DNA of 64,000 bases from Oreocharis arfaki (lineage: Eukaryota; Chordata; Aves; Passeriformes; Paramythiidae). The notes under the pieces are model-generated. The model saw nothing but the letters and a program-made list of their open reading frames with translations. It had not been told where the DNA came from and searched no databases. The translations under genes and the position numbers were made by a program. The stretch is from NCBI GenBank assembly GCA_013398015.1, contig VZRR01013418.1, forward strand, positions 489,807-553,806. Reading direction: 5' to 3'. Below, piece after piece: positions 48,001-61,900 of this stretch (position 1 is its first letter; the number at the start of each line of letters is the position of its first letter).

Positions 48001-51000
48001 ATTTTTGCCATCCTTCCTGATTCGCTTTTGGATTTACCAGGAATGCGCTAGTAGCCAATCTTTCTCTTTTGATTGAGATCTTTATCTAGTCATTTAAAAT
48101 ATGGATAGATATCAAGGCATTGAGAGTAGTGTACTAACCTCTTTGAAACAGATTCTTGATGCAGATGAAGGTGGAAACACTTTAGCAGTAACCTGGGAAC
48201 CAAAAAACCTGCTCCTCGGATTTTATGTCTGTATCAATACTATATTCCTGGAAAAGTTGCTGAAGCCTGTTTCCTTAAATATCAGACTACAGACTGAGGT
48301 AATTAAACACGGAGTCAAGAGCTTTCTTTGAGAATGGAACCCATAATCTCTGCAGAAAATAATGTTCTAGGAAAGAAAGGACACTAAAGATAAATGTAGA
48401 GTTTCTAGTAAATTGTAACTCTCTCTTAGATCTGTGGAGCAACTTTGTTATATGGAACATTGTTTTGAAAACATTATCACTAATGAGCACAGCTGCGTTT
48501 TGCAGCAGATTGTTCTCTGTCAACGCATTACACATGAAAGCATCCTACATGGAGTCACTGGTAGAGTACAGATTTTACAGCTAAAAAGAATTTTCTCTCT
48601 CTTGATCCAGCAAGACTAAGGAATTCACACAGAAAAACATCGACAGCTACAAATTAACATGCCATGGTTAATAGTCACTTACAGTACTTTTACACATTAT
48701 CTGTACATGTATATTTATCTGCGCTGTGCTTGACATTTAAAAAGCAATTCAAGCTCTGCAGAAGAACATAGGAGATTCCAGTAAACCACTGCTGAGACAC
48801 ACAATAAAAGTGAATTACAAGTCGCGTATCTATGACATGGCACAGATAAGAGCTGCCACATCAGGAACACAGTAGTGGTTTTTACTGCTAATAGTTGCAA
48901 GACTGTTTTCTATTGATGGTCCAATATTCTGTAGCAGATGTGAAATCTTGAGTATCAACAAATTAGTTGAAGACTTTCTTGTCTAACGATATCCTAGTCT
49001 AACAATACAAAATTCTGATTGACATCAGTATAGCACAGCAAACAGCAGAAGAGTTGGTTTTACAAGATATCCTAACCAACTTTCAGCTTTTCAATTGCTT
49101 TGTAACCTTTAGCACATCTCTCTCAGCAGTTGAAATTTGAGCACTTGATAAATATAGTAGCAGAATATTGGGCACGATAAAAAATAAATGCAAAATACTA
49201 GAACAACTTTCACTGTACAAAGAGTGCATGCACTAGATATAGTACACCAGGGACAAACTGTCTACACATCTTAGGTGCAGGAATGCTGGGAGGGAGTTTG
49301 GTGTGTGCACTAAGGGAGACATGAAACAAAGGAATGATCCAGATAATAATTGAAACCTGAACTTTGCTTGACTAACTTGAAAATACACATTACTTTTCAT
49401 GCCTCTACATATGTTAAAGACTAAAGTCACTCAAACTCCACCAAAACGTGAAATGACACCACCTGTAACTTCCCCTATTCCCCTCCCTAAAACTGAGGAG
49501 GGAGATAAGGGAAGGGTCTGTTGTAACTTCTGATATCAGTTGACGGGCTGAGCCTGCCTTCTCGTCCATAGGGGTGTCTACTGGATAAGAACTATATTCT
49601 ATGCTAAAGGATTATCTCAAGCTAGCTTTCATCGGCAATTAGAGCTTGTCTCTAAATGGGTTCCAATTCTACTTCGCCATCAGCTAATGTGAACAGCAAT
49701 TTCTGAACCTTACCCTGTCACAGTCTTTAATTATCACTGTATTTGTAAATGATGTGTGTTATTCTGCAAATTGTTTAGAGTGAGTCCTTCAAGGGCAGTA
49801 ACAGTGGCCATCAGTGAATAACATACTTGGAAAAACTGATAGTACACCAGCTAAGAGTGGGGATATTGCTAGCATGTGCTCCTGGACAGGATAGCTGAAC
49901 CGCCTCCAACACTGGGGGCTGTTCTGTAGGGTCAGGACACTGACAGGCTGGTCTGGTGCAATGGTCTCATCTTCCCTAGAGGTGCTGAAAGAGTGGCCAA
50001 ATATAAAGGGTTTGAGGAACTCCTTTCATGTGACGAGAGTCAACAAGAGAATGGGGGAGAGATGCACATCTACCACACAGGGTAGTACGGAAGTTGAGCA
50101 AAAGGTGACAGTGTGTGGCTACCTCTCATTAAGTGAGCAAGAGGTGCATGTGTTCTTCTTACAAAAAATACATTCGTGTTGCTCTTCTGTTACTCCAGAA
50201 AACACTACTTTTCTGTGCCTAGCAAGTGGCAAAAACTGGTTACTGCTGATCTTACAATTAGGAATCCTCCGTATTTAAAGGAATTTTTTAGAATAGCCTT
50301 CAACCATTTATTTCTCTAGATAAGCATTCCAAGTTAGAGCCCAAAATTCTCACACGTAGGATCTATCCTTTTACTAAAGAAAAAAAATTACTAGATTGCA
50401 CCTTTCTTTTTTAAAGGAAATAAAGATAAAATAAAATGAAAGCGCTTTCTCAAAAAAAAAATCATTTCTGTCATGAAAGGTGTTTTTTTAAAAGGTATAA
50501 CGTGTTTTTCAACAATCAAACTAGGTACTGTAAAAAAAAAGACTAATTCTTTTCAGCGTCCATTAATAAAATGACACACATCTAAGAAATTTGGAAAATT
50601 TTTATATAAAAGGAAAATATATAATAGTCCAAATAAAGACCATATAAAATGAATTATCTCAAATGCCTACTGAGTGGTCCAACATGTTGCAGAAACTAGG
50701 TTTTTCCTTTCTTTCATTCAGTCTGAATCCAAGGTTCTGTCGCAGAATATCCGTGTTCTGCTTGGAATTTGCTTACCTGGGCTTCCAGCACTAAGATTTG
50801 AAGTGATTTTCCTGCTTGATATTTGAGCACTGGAGGGCATCTTATGTTCTTTTTGTGCTGTAGTCAGAGCGGCTACTTTTCATACGAAACTGTACTCAAC
50901 TTGGGTTACAACAAAAGTTTGCTGGTTTCTTATGTATCTTTATGATTAATTAAATGACCACCTGTCCAGAACCACAGAAGATGTAAATTAAAATTGTCCT

Positions 51001-54000
51001 AATGTAAAGATTTTTCCATCTAAAATTGTTAATGCAGTCCCAATAGAGAAGTATTCTCTAAATAATGCAACAGCCCAGCAGGGACTCCCAAATGTTCAGT
51101 GAGCCTTAGGTATTCTGCAGAAAATGTTGTTAATTGTAGGCCATCTAATCAGAAGCTTAGAGTTGACATTGGTCTTTCTGCCTAAATGTGTTCTTCCAGA
51201 GAGAAAGGATTAACAGCCTTGGGCTTCACTCATGACAATACAGACTATATTCAGGCACAGTAGAAACAAGGTATTGGAAATTCCATTTAAGGCATATGGA
51301 AAAGGTGAGACGTTGAGAGGTGAGAGAGGAAAGAGTAGTGGCTAAGATGAAGACAACTGACAAAAACAGAGAAAAATACAGAGACAAAGCCAGTAGAGAG
51401 AAGAAAAATTTTTTTAATACATGTGTTGAGAGCAAAAGCTTACAGTACACTAAATGGAGGACTAAATGAAATCAAAAGCTAGATGTGGCTTCAGATCAAA
51501 GTATGCACAATAATTGTTGTATTAAATACATTGTCTAAAATGCAATCTATGGGTTTATATTGGTTTTAATATTCCATACTGTTATCAAGCTTAATAAATC
51601 TTTAAAAACGTTACTTATTTTAACATTCTCTCTAATTCATATGTCATAGCACTGCATATATCCCTACCCTCCCTTACACAAAACCAGCAATGTAAATAAG
51701 CTGAATACAATCCACAGATGGATGAACATCTGAAGCTAATGTACATGAAAGAGATCAACAGTTTGGAAAACAGAACTGTGTCATTTACTGGGTCATCAAG
51801 TGGTAACCTTTCAAATGAAATGCAAACAAATTGCTATTTCAAGTGCATTTTATCCAAATGAAGCAAAGACTAAAGTTCACTGTGTTAATTGCTCAAATAC
51901 TGAAAACAGTTATGAAGTCAAAGTTCATCATATAAATGACAACGCCTGCAATTTTTATTTAACAAGACATAATGAGTTTACATCTGGATGTTCCTCTACA
52001 AATAGAAACCTCATCCAACATACTAAGTCTGGTATTTTATGTCGTATGAATCTACAATTAATTCCTCCAAAAATCAATTTTTCAGTGGAACTTTGTATTG
52101 CACTCTGCTTGGCCTCTTTATTTTGGATGATTTGCACACAGATTTTAAAACTGTATTTATAACCATATTTAAAATGTTTTTAATAATTCATTGTAGTGAA
52201 AATTTACTATCCTCTAATTCTTACACATTTTTAAAGCTAGAAATTAAATCATAACAATTTTTTTTTGTACATGACCTATTAGACAGCTCAGGATTCATTA
52301 AAAGTTAACCCTCTCATTGTTAAAAGAGGGTAAAACAAAAAATGTAGGCAATAACCACATGCAGAAATAAACCTAAACAACAGCCTGCATTTTTAAATGA
52401 AGCGATTACATGCAAAAACATATAAAAGATATAATTGAGACACCCCACTTACATACACTTAAAAAACAGTTAAAATGTTTAAAAAGTTCTGGACCAAATA
52501 TCTGGTAGAGTTATTATGTGACTCACCAAGACATTCTGGTCAGTGATTCTTCATATTTCAGTGTCGCTTGTATGTGCTTATCAACAAACAGAATGCTATG
52601 ATTTATGAAAGAAAGAAAAATTCTTATACTGAAAAACAATGCAGCCAAACCCAATATGGAATCTTTGTAGAATCCTGTACGGGTGATTTGGGAAGTAACT
52701 TTTCTTTTTTCCACCATTTATATTTCCACATAGCTTTAAGAATACACCCAGGCTGCCTCCAGCTGAAAGCAACATGCCAGTGTAGATCTGGCTGTGGATG
52801 TAGATTTAACACCACGAAGCAAGGTCCTGGGAAAGCCATGCCAGTGAGAGTTTACCAAAAGCAAAGGATTTTGGCATAGCAAGATCACAAAAGTAGAATA
52901 CCTTCTTCCCAGAGTAAACATCCATGTTGGAAGTTGTTGCTCTAAGTTATAATTATGGGAACAATGAAAATCAGAATTCAAGCTCAATAAGATATTGGCA
53001 CTATTTCTATGGAAACAGGACAATACACAGCTGTTTATTTCCACCTGATATTTAATTTCAGGTTTAATTTATTTTAATATGAATTGATCATGACTTTTTT
53101 TCCTTTACAAGATGAAAAATGAGACCTTTGCCATCTTTGCATTTTATTCTACCATCTCCAATTCTGTACCATCCCAAATACATATTGTATACTCCTAACC
53201 ATTAAATAAATTGGCTTATTACTGCACCAGTGAACATCAGAATGCTTAGACCCATGTAAATGATACTGTAACTCTTCCATAGCAACTATTCCATGGAAAC
53301 TAGTGTACTTCAGATGGAAAACAGCTGAGGAAAACTGGAAAAGAAGAAACTGAGAAGCAGTTAATCAACTTTCTACTGTTATGGTGTATTTCTGCAAAGT
53401 GTTCCTTATGCCCCTGGTTCAGCATAAAGCTGCTTCCCTCATCTGTTTAGTTACCTTGTCAGAAAACTTACTCTGGAGTGGAAAGGTGCTGCAATATGGT
53501 TCTGCTTTCTAGAGCAGTGGCATGACCAAAGTTTGTTAATTAGTGTCTTCATGGCTCCATTTCCTGTATTTTGTGATTAGAAGGAATTCACTGTCTTTTG
53601 CAAATGGTTTAATGGAAGTCAGCTAAAGTAGTTTGCCTGGGTATTGCATCCCTCCAAAAGCTAGAAGGGGAAAGGGAAGGCAAATGAAGGGGAAAGAGAA
53701 ATGAACATGGAACATGTGCATCTTTTATTGCAAAGAGAATCTGCAAAAGGTGTCCCACAGAGTAGCCTGCTGATAGTACATTTTAGTTTAAGAACATACT
53801 GCATTGCCATTAGTTTGCCAGTCCTGAGCAGAAATCAATCTGGGGCGACTCAGGGCCAAAGAGAAAAATGCCAGTTCAAGCATCTGGGCAAATAGAACAC
53901 CAGGCTTCTGGTTTCCTGTCTGGGGTTCAAAAACCAAAGCTCCTAAAACGCTTATTTGATGCAGTACTGCATTCCCAACAGCATCTAAAGTTAAATATTT

Positions 54001-56027
54001 CCAGTCATGTAAATGCATAGCTGGTAGAAGGCAGGTAGGAATCTACTGACAGAAGCATAAGCACTGAAACAGTATCTGAATATTGAAGTTAATAGCTACA
54101 TGGAGACTATACAACCATCAGAAACAGCTGAGAGGTGGAAGCAAACCCACAGAGATCCAGTTAATAACCAAGTCCCCTTCAGAAATTTGCCTTCAAAGTT
54201 GATCTTAATTAGACCTCATCATAATGTGTTGCATTTAGATAAACCTCTTTTTAACAGAGATCTACATCCCTGTTAGAAGCTTTGCTACAATACTTTCAAA
54301 AGATAGAGTAGTGGAATTGCAAAAACTGAGAACAGACCAGCATTTACGGACCCTTTCATCTGTTCATTTTAGAGGCTTCTGATGAGTGGAAGATAATTTC
54401 AAGGCAGTCAAGACAATTTAGAGAGGAATGTAAAAAACTCCCAGAGAAAGAAATGAGAAAAGGACATGAGAATAGATAGCTACTTTGAGAAAAACTTTTA
54501 GAATCTTATATTTGAAAGAGATTCATCCATGCCAAATTTTTAATCTGCAGAACTTTGATTACATTTTATACAAGTAAAATGAGGTCTAGAAGGGGAGCTA
54601 GCAATACAGATGTCACGGAGGAACTGCACAGAACATTCTCTTAAGTAATTTACATAAGTCATGTCAACTTGCCTCAGCTAAAGTAAACACTGTAAATGTT
54701 TCCAGTACAGCTATCAGAGTAATAACAATTAGATTTATTCCACGTTCCAAGAACCTAGGACAAAACAGCACAGCAGATTTACATATTCTTTATTGCCTTT
54801 TAGTGATATCCATTCAAAAGGAAAACGAACCTCTGAGTTGAAAACGAATGTAAACTACAATGCAAATTTGAGGGGAAGGATAAAAATAGAAATGGTTAGA
54901 ACACGGTGTTATTTACCCTTCTGAATCTTTCTTCTGGCCTTCCATGAAGATGTGATGGACATAAATAATTGACAGTGACATTTTGTTTACCATTAATTTA
55001 TGGTTTTTCTCATCTACAAAATGAAGTTAGATGGAAAATTTAATTCTAGAAATCACACAAAAATCCCAAGAGTGTGTGCATACAAATAATAAATACTAAC
55101 GTTTAAGGATATATATAATCTTAATCTGCTTGTCCATGTGATAAACACACATAAGTATTTCAGAGCGCTAAGGCAGTATCCTGCAGAGATTCTGGTCCAG
55201 CCATATAACACTGAACCTCCTTATCAAGTAGTTAATTTTCATTAAATATCTTCAATAAAGAATGATTATAAAAGAGTAGCTAATTTAAGAATTATCTGGT
55301 TTCTTCCGTGCGATAAAATACATACACATGGATATCTGTATGATTCTATATATGCTGTTCAGAGACCGTTAATGTTGTACACAGTGTGACACAATGACTG
55401 TGATTTCCTCACAGATATTTCTTTAAATGGCAATTCTTTCAAGACTGATCAGAAATAGCTTAACAAATCACATCTCTGTAGTTTTTACAGCAGATTAACC
55501 AGATTCTGAAGTAGCTACCTGAAGTCCAGAATGCCAAATGATTGCTAGAGGGCTTCACTGAAGTAAAATGGTGTTAAATGTAAGCATCAGAGCTTACACT
55601 GTGAGTTCTGTACATTGCAAGCTTGTAAAAAGTGAGCAAAGGATGAGCACTGGTGTTGTTCATCGAATGTGTCTGCTATCAAGTGATAATGAGCACGGAT
55701 CTATTAAGAGATTTTTATTTTAGCTGTCTAGAAACATATGAGACAATCAAATACCGTGCATTAAAGATGATATCCCAAACCAGAAGAAAGAGTGTTTTAG
55801 GAAATGGGTATCAACAAAATATAAGATAGTTGAAAGATACATCTTTTTTCCAAATCCTGTGAGTTTTGTATAAATGTTCTGTGGAATTCTGAGACATGCA
55901 TTTTTCTCTGGCCATAAGACTGTCATGTCCTATGTCAGTATCACTAAAATGAAGATTTGGCCTTTTCCACAGGTATTTCTGTAAAGCCTATTCACTTTTT
56001 AATCTAAACATCAGAGTACCAGAGCAC

Positions 56028-56072
56028 CAGTATTAAGAGGCACAGTACTAAGAGGCACAGCACTAAACCTCA
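56028..56072. repeat. Three-copy 15-bp tandem repeat
   Basis: CAGTATTAAGAGGCA (56028-56042), CAGTACTAAGAGGCA (56043-56057) and a decayed third unit CAGCACTAAACCTCA (56058-56072). The first two differ at one base, the third at about five. It is a small local minisatellite-like array. Confidence 0.8.
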
Positions 56073-58292
56073 GGTAGGTTTCCCATCAAAGTTCGACTGC
56101 TTTATTAGTGGGTTTACTTGTTAATATTTTCTATTTAGAGAACCATCCATCAGATGGAAAGTTGGCTTTCTGAAACATACAGAATTTAGCTTGCTATACA
56201 GAATGAGAGAACATGTGAGCAATTTTCTCAAGTTCTTTCTCAGTGTGTAATTAAACTGGTCCTTAATATGATGATTTAGTATCTTCAGTGTCAATAATGG
56301 AAACCTACTTCGTGAAATAAAATTGGAAATGAAAGGCTTACTGTTCACAACGAAGTGTTACTGCTACTTTCTGTGCTTCAACTGTCCGATAACTCACGCA
56401 GATTCTTCAAGAAAAGAGTCAGATTACATAAAGTATTAGCCTCACCTTTATTCTGTTGTACAACCTTTCAAGTGCTTGCATTTGATCACATAGGTCATGA
56501 TGGCTACTGAAAAACTAGAGAGAAACATATTTTGTCATCTTGTGCTCTAAAAGATTTTATGAGTCAGAGAGAGACCTCACGCTTCAACAAAATAAACATT
56601 GCATAAACATCAAACATAAGAACACAGTTTGAAAAGTCTGCTTCTCATAAAGTACATAACATATACAAGTTTATGTATAAACTTTTTCTGTGTTCTCTGG
56701 TTTAAATTAAAAGTCCTAAAATACAAAGTACCAGGTTATGGAAAAAACCACACTCATAATGTTGACTGAAACTTAGTTCCAGCTGTTAAAACTTGATGAA
56801 AATATTGTAATTATTTTATAAGGGCCTTGTGGCTACAAAGTGAAGTAATTAGAAGAGGATTTCTTAAAGACAGTTCCCATCTTTTCTGATATTTCCTTTA
56901 GGTTCAACTTCTAAATATATATACACTGTATAATTTACTCTCCATTACTAGTAAATTAAGCTTCAATAATTTTGTTTCTTCTCTGCATTACATATCAGTG
57001 CACCCATCCCAATTTATTTGACCTTTCCTGTAATGGCATAAATACACTTTTAGCAAATTCCTCCTTTCCTGGTCCCCCCATCACTGCCTTTCCCTCCTCC
57101 TCTCCCCCCGATAATCTGGATAATGGCCAGCACAAAATAATAAATCTGACAGGTTATTGGAGTGCCCCTCCCAGTCTTGACAGGATTAATCTGAAAACCT
57201 GCTGTTATTTACAGGAACACAGTACGGACATGATCCAGTCTGCAAGGAAACAACGGTAGTCTTTTCACTCTAATTTATAAGCTGTAGTAGAAGCTGAAAG
57301 GAGTCAGCTTCTAGAAGATTTCCCAAGTGATAGGAAATTCAGAAGCAAATGAACTTAATTTTGTAACTGTTTTCTAACACCACGGTTTTTATGCTTGGTA
57401 GGTTTTGGTCACTGGGCTCTTGCCCTTTGTCCGAGCTTTTTAAAATTTGAAGTACGAAGTTTCTGGGCTGCTTGGTATTTTATCTAATTAGAGAAAAAAA
57501 AATATATACACTTTGCTGAAAAATGCATGTCCAGGTTCAGTACAATGCTGAATAGTGAGTACAACTCTAGCCTTGTTTTCCGCTAGCATAATTTAAGTGT
57601 AATTGAAAATTAAGATGTACTGGTATTTAAAACAATTATAACTAAATTTAGTGGTTGCGTAATCAACTTCTGAAAGAATATTCGCCTCAATTGTTGCTTG
57701 AAGAATTTGGTTTAGAAGTACATGGAACTCAGAACTCGCTGCTGTCATCACAATTACTACCTACATAGAGTACATTGCTGAGCTATTCATCTGAAAAAGG
57801 GCATGTAAATATGTTCCTTTTTTCCCCCACTGTATTTCAACTCCAACAGCTCTTACAGCTTGTCTGGTTTAAAGTAAGGTCTGGCCCAAATACTGAGGTA
57901 AAGGATCATCACTTAGTTTCTAAGGTAGGAACTACACTTTCATTGTTAATAGTTAACTACACAGATTTGAGAATTCAATGTCATCTTGATATTTCAGTCA
58001 GAATAACTATGAGTATTTTAAAAAACTGGATAGTTGGTAGTTTTTCAACATACCCATGCGCAAAATGAGTAATAGAAAAATGTGCGAGGCAGTGTTTCAA
58101 ATAATAAAAATAAGAAAAACAAATACTGATGTAGATACAAAACTGCAGATTTATGTCTGATCAGGAAGAAAAGGTTGAAGCATACTACTAGTTAATGGCG
58201 GTTAGCATGCAATTTGGTAGTGGCATTAGATGAAAATTTATGCCAAATATTAGTTAAGCTGTATCTGAACTATCATGATAAAATGTGTTTAA

Positions 58293-58937
58293 CTTTATAG
58301 TGAGATATTATGGACCTTCACTCATTCATCTTATTATGCCACCTTATTCCATGACAGTAACTCTGGATTGTCATTACCCCAAAATGTACCTGGACAAAGT
58401 GATAGAGCGCAGCTTGCTGAACATCTGAGACCTGGTTCTACGTTTTCACTAATAGCCCTGGAAGAAGTCTTAGGACCCAAAAGTCATTCAGAAAGGCAGA
58501 GAAGCCTGGGAGTAGAAGATTTTTCAGAAATATCAATATTCAGTGCGTGGAACCTGTTGCTTAGGGGAATAATAAGTAATTGTGCATCTTTGATCACCAC
58601 ACTAAGATTGGCCTCCCAGAAAAAATCAAGAAAATCAGATCACAGTTTGCGCAGTAAGAGGAATCTGGTAAAAGAAGTGCTGAAAACTTCCCTTCCCTTT
58701 TCACAGAACAACAAATATTATAAGATCTCTGAAGCACTTTTCAGAGAAGTTTTATGTCACAGATACACTACTTCCATAAAATTCTTGCATGTATTTATAC
58801 CTGAAAACCAATACAGAAATGAAATTTTAAGACAGACACAAAATTATGGCCTTAATAACAGAAAATTTGTATATAATATCCAGAATATCTATGGTAACAT
58901 TTTCTCACGAAGAATCTCCCTATGTGTAGACAAATAG
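58293..58937 (+). other. Unexplained 215-codon open frame without ATG
   Basis: The frame is open from just after a TAA (58290-58292) to TAG (58935-58937), the longest open frame I can see in the window. It has no ATG anywhere, so it cannot start by normal initiation within the stretch. It could be translated only as a spliced exon; an AG at 58299-58300 after TTTAACTTTAT is a possible but weak acceptor. The peptide is mixed in composition, with a basic stretch (QKKSRKSDHSLRSKRN) near the middle and an Asn/Tyr-rich C-terminal third. There is no signal peptide, membrane segment, zinc-binding pattern or repeat, and I recognise no family. The nearest AATAAA I noticed downstream is at 60081, over 1 kb away. 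Options are a chance frame, a decayed retroelement or pseudogene piece, or a lineage-specific terminal exon. Chance or decayed origin is the safest reading. Confidence 0.3.
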
Positions 58938-61900
58938 TGCATCATAGATACAGATTATTTCCAGAGCACTCACAGATTGAAGTTGCTGTTCTCTGCTTAA
59001 ATGATTTACCAAGGTTTTCACTGAGATTGAGAGATTAATCCCTCTTAAGATACTACTTCTCTTATTTTAGCAAACAAGTAATTTATACTCATTAACTGCA
59101 TCTCACTACAACAATATATCCAATAGGTCTTTGTAACAGAATCTGTGTTGGTCATGAATTAACTGCTATGCTGAGTTTCATTTTGTGAACACAGCTGAGT
59201 GATCAACAAATATTTTCACCCCAGCTAATCCATACAGAAATGCTCTGCTTACAACACTCTGTTTGCCGAACACTAAATGTGGTTAGGATGTACTTTCAGT
59301 TGTAAACCATGGTTACAAGTACATAATTGAGCTAAAAAGATATCAAAGAAGCTCACTGACCAAGGATAAACAGGAGAAACTGACACTGAGAAGAGAAAAT
59401 CAGAGCTGGCCAGATGGTCTATCTTGGTAAATTACAGGCATTATAAAAATATTGATTTGGGACTCAATTATTTTGTGCTAATGCGCTTAATCTTATATTC
59501 TATGACTCTAGGTGTTTCCCAAGAAGTCATGGCATATATAAGATAAAAATCCTCCACCTATTAGTACTCACACAACCAATGTCCTACATATCAATGGAAA
59601 TGTGAAAGAGAAGCCGACTTCACAGTTGCTGTCTGGAGCTAACATAACATGGTTCGTCAGCCAAATACTTAGTATTTCTGTTTTCTGTGAATAACAAAAA
59701 AACCCTCTTCTAGTATTAATATTACTCATGCTAAAACCTCATGACTAATTGCCCAATTTTTCAAACAGATAGTTCTGCCTACATTTACAGCTCCTGAATG
59801 AGATTCCACAAAGAATGTGGCAAGAATTTTCTTCATACTACTAGAGAGAAATACCTTCGTAAAGCTGTTCCTATGATCCTTTATATCCTAGGTAGGAAAG
59901 CAGTTTTCAAAACTATTTGAAAGGAACAGAAAAAAAAATTAGAAAACAGGTTGCTCAGAAAGAAAATATAGCTGAGCAAAATGATGGTGATACACATTTT
60001 GTAATACCAGGTAACAGCAAAACACTCTAAGTTTTATTTCACCTTCCTGGGATAGAAGACATTTTTCTCTTTCCTGACAGAATAAATCAGTGTAAAACTG
60101 AGAAATGGCCCCTTCTAATCAACCCACAAGAGTCAGACTTAAAATCAATTGTGAAGACGCAGCGGTCAAGTGAGGTTATCAGTGAAAAGCTTTTTCTCTA
60201 CTACGTGTCCTGCTGTTTTAGTCTACACGAGTGCCTTCCTGGATGATGGTAAGAACTCTAGCATTATTATGCCTGCATTTCAAAAAGTTTTATTTCCTTG
60301 GAAAAAATTTTCCTAGGTAGCTTAATGTAAAGATCGGATGTTATAAGACAAAACAGTAATGGGAATATTTGCAATCATATTCTCAACATCCTTTAATTAG
60401 CGTCAATGTTGAATTGTCATCTGATAAATATTTCAGCTTTTCTGTCAAAATGATGACAACTACAGCTGGATTTGTTAGGAGGAAAGGCATATTTTTTTAA
60501 ACAGGCATTGCAGTTATCTTTCCATTTGCAGAACTGGCTCAAAGAGACAGATAAAGCATACTTTGGGTGGCCAGCTCTCTGCAGCAAGGTCTCCGTAGCC
60601 AAGCAGAAAAGAATAACTGCTACACCACATCAACAGAGCAGGCAGCATCACTATGACCTGGAAATGAGAAATTACCCTGAGCCCTACGACGATTAACGTC
60701 AGGACAGGGACTCCTACCTAATTTTCACTACTCCCCTATGTTGATTTTTTTTACTGTACACCCAACTGGAGAGTGGGAAAAGAAGCAATCCAAACAAAAC
60801 ATAAGAAATGAGTGGCGATTCTCCTTTTCTCTTTCTTGCTTTCTTTCTGGTTTGTTTGTGTTTGCTGGTGTAGAGAGAGGAAGAGAAGAGATAATGAAGA
60901 ATTTTTATTTCCTTTCCCTGATAAAGAATGAGACAACTTCTGGATCCAAATTTACCTGACAGCAATTTCTGTGTGTGGAAGTTCTTAACAGCAGAAATGT
61001 TAGCTAGAAGGTAAGGAGATCGGGGCATACCTTGTTCTGCATATTGAAGACTGACATCCCTTTGGAAATATTATCTGTAATCATCAACTATAAAGCATGT
61101 TATCATCAGCTTCAGAGCAACCATGAAGTATATGTATTTACCCCCTCAGCATCTGCACTGCTGAGTTCACTTTAATGCAACAGAAAATCCAGTTTTCAGG
61201 ACGTTTGAAGAAATATTCCAAAATGCCCGAAGTGATAAAAAACAAAAAAAAAGGTGCAGAAAATATCCATTCTGGCATGTTAGTCACTTTTGATCACTAC
61301 CCACAGCCAAATGTTAATGAGCAAAACTATCAGGGCTGTTGCTCTCCGCTCACATTCCCGAAAGGACAGTCCTCTTTACGATACACAGCAGACACCTACA
61401 TTTGCAAGTGCTGAAATTGGACAATTCAACTTTGCTACTGGGATTGAACCTTGCTGTACTTCTACATACTTAGGAGATAATGAGTCCTGCCTTTTCCACA
61501 CAGCCATGATAGCAAGGAAGAAACATACAGCATTGCTACAACATATTACTATTTGTTCATCCTTAGGTTAACTAAAGCAACACAGGCTCTGTGTTGTACC
61601 CTCTTTCTCATCCCACCCACTGTAGTGTACTGACATTCATACTCTCCACCACAGTCTTTGTAAAGACATCATGGACCGGTGATAGTCTTTGTCTTGACAT
61701 CAAAAGCAAATATAAACTCTCTGAGGAAGACAATGCTAATATTTAATTTAATAGTGATTGCAAATTCTTGTCATTGCTGTAAAAGAAACTGTAACTGCGA
61801 ACAGCACCAAGAACCAAGGGGCTGACTCTAGGTTCACACAGACAAAAATTATGAGTGACTCAAAAATACAGTACATAAAACTGGTCTGAGCATATACATC

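Larger units (their letters stand above)
44118..58292. other. Long unique non-coding segment, no gene seen
   Basis: About 14 kb, mostly A+T-rich, with no gene, RNA gene or clear interspersed repeat. Minor items are a 15-base A run at 44786-44800, a TG microsatellite at 45058-45077, a G7T7 junction at 47391-47404 and a triplicated 15-mer at 56028-56072. Frames at 49961-50278, 51800-52162 and 52736-53044 (102-120 codons) lack any recognisable domain. The sequence near 47145-47220 and 57095-57200 is rich in homeodomain-type cores. Confidence 0.65.

Noticed and set aside
49860..50278. Sequence resembling the CR1 body (CTCATCTTCCCTAGAGGTGC) followed by a 105-codon frame
   Set aside because: The resemblance is limited to about 20 bases, and the surrounding sequence does not follow CR1 order. 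The frame has no domain.
51800..52162. 120-codon frame on the + strand beginning at GTG
   Set aside because: No eukaryotic start at the beginning, A+T-driven composition and no recognised family.
54570..54610. Weak MIR-like stretch (CATTTTATACAAGTAAAATG)
   Set aside because: Similarity is confined to a low-complexity A/T-rich piece and does not continue into the conserved MIR core.
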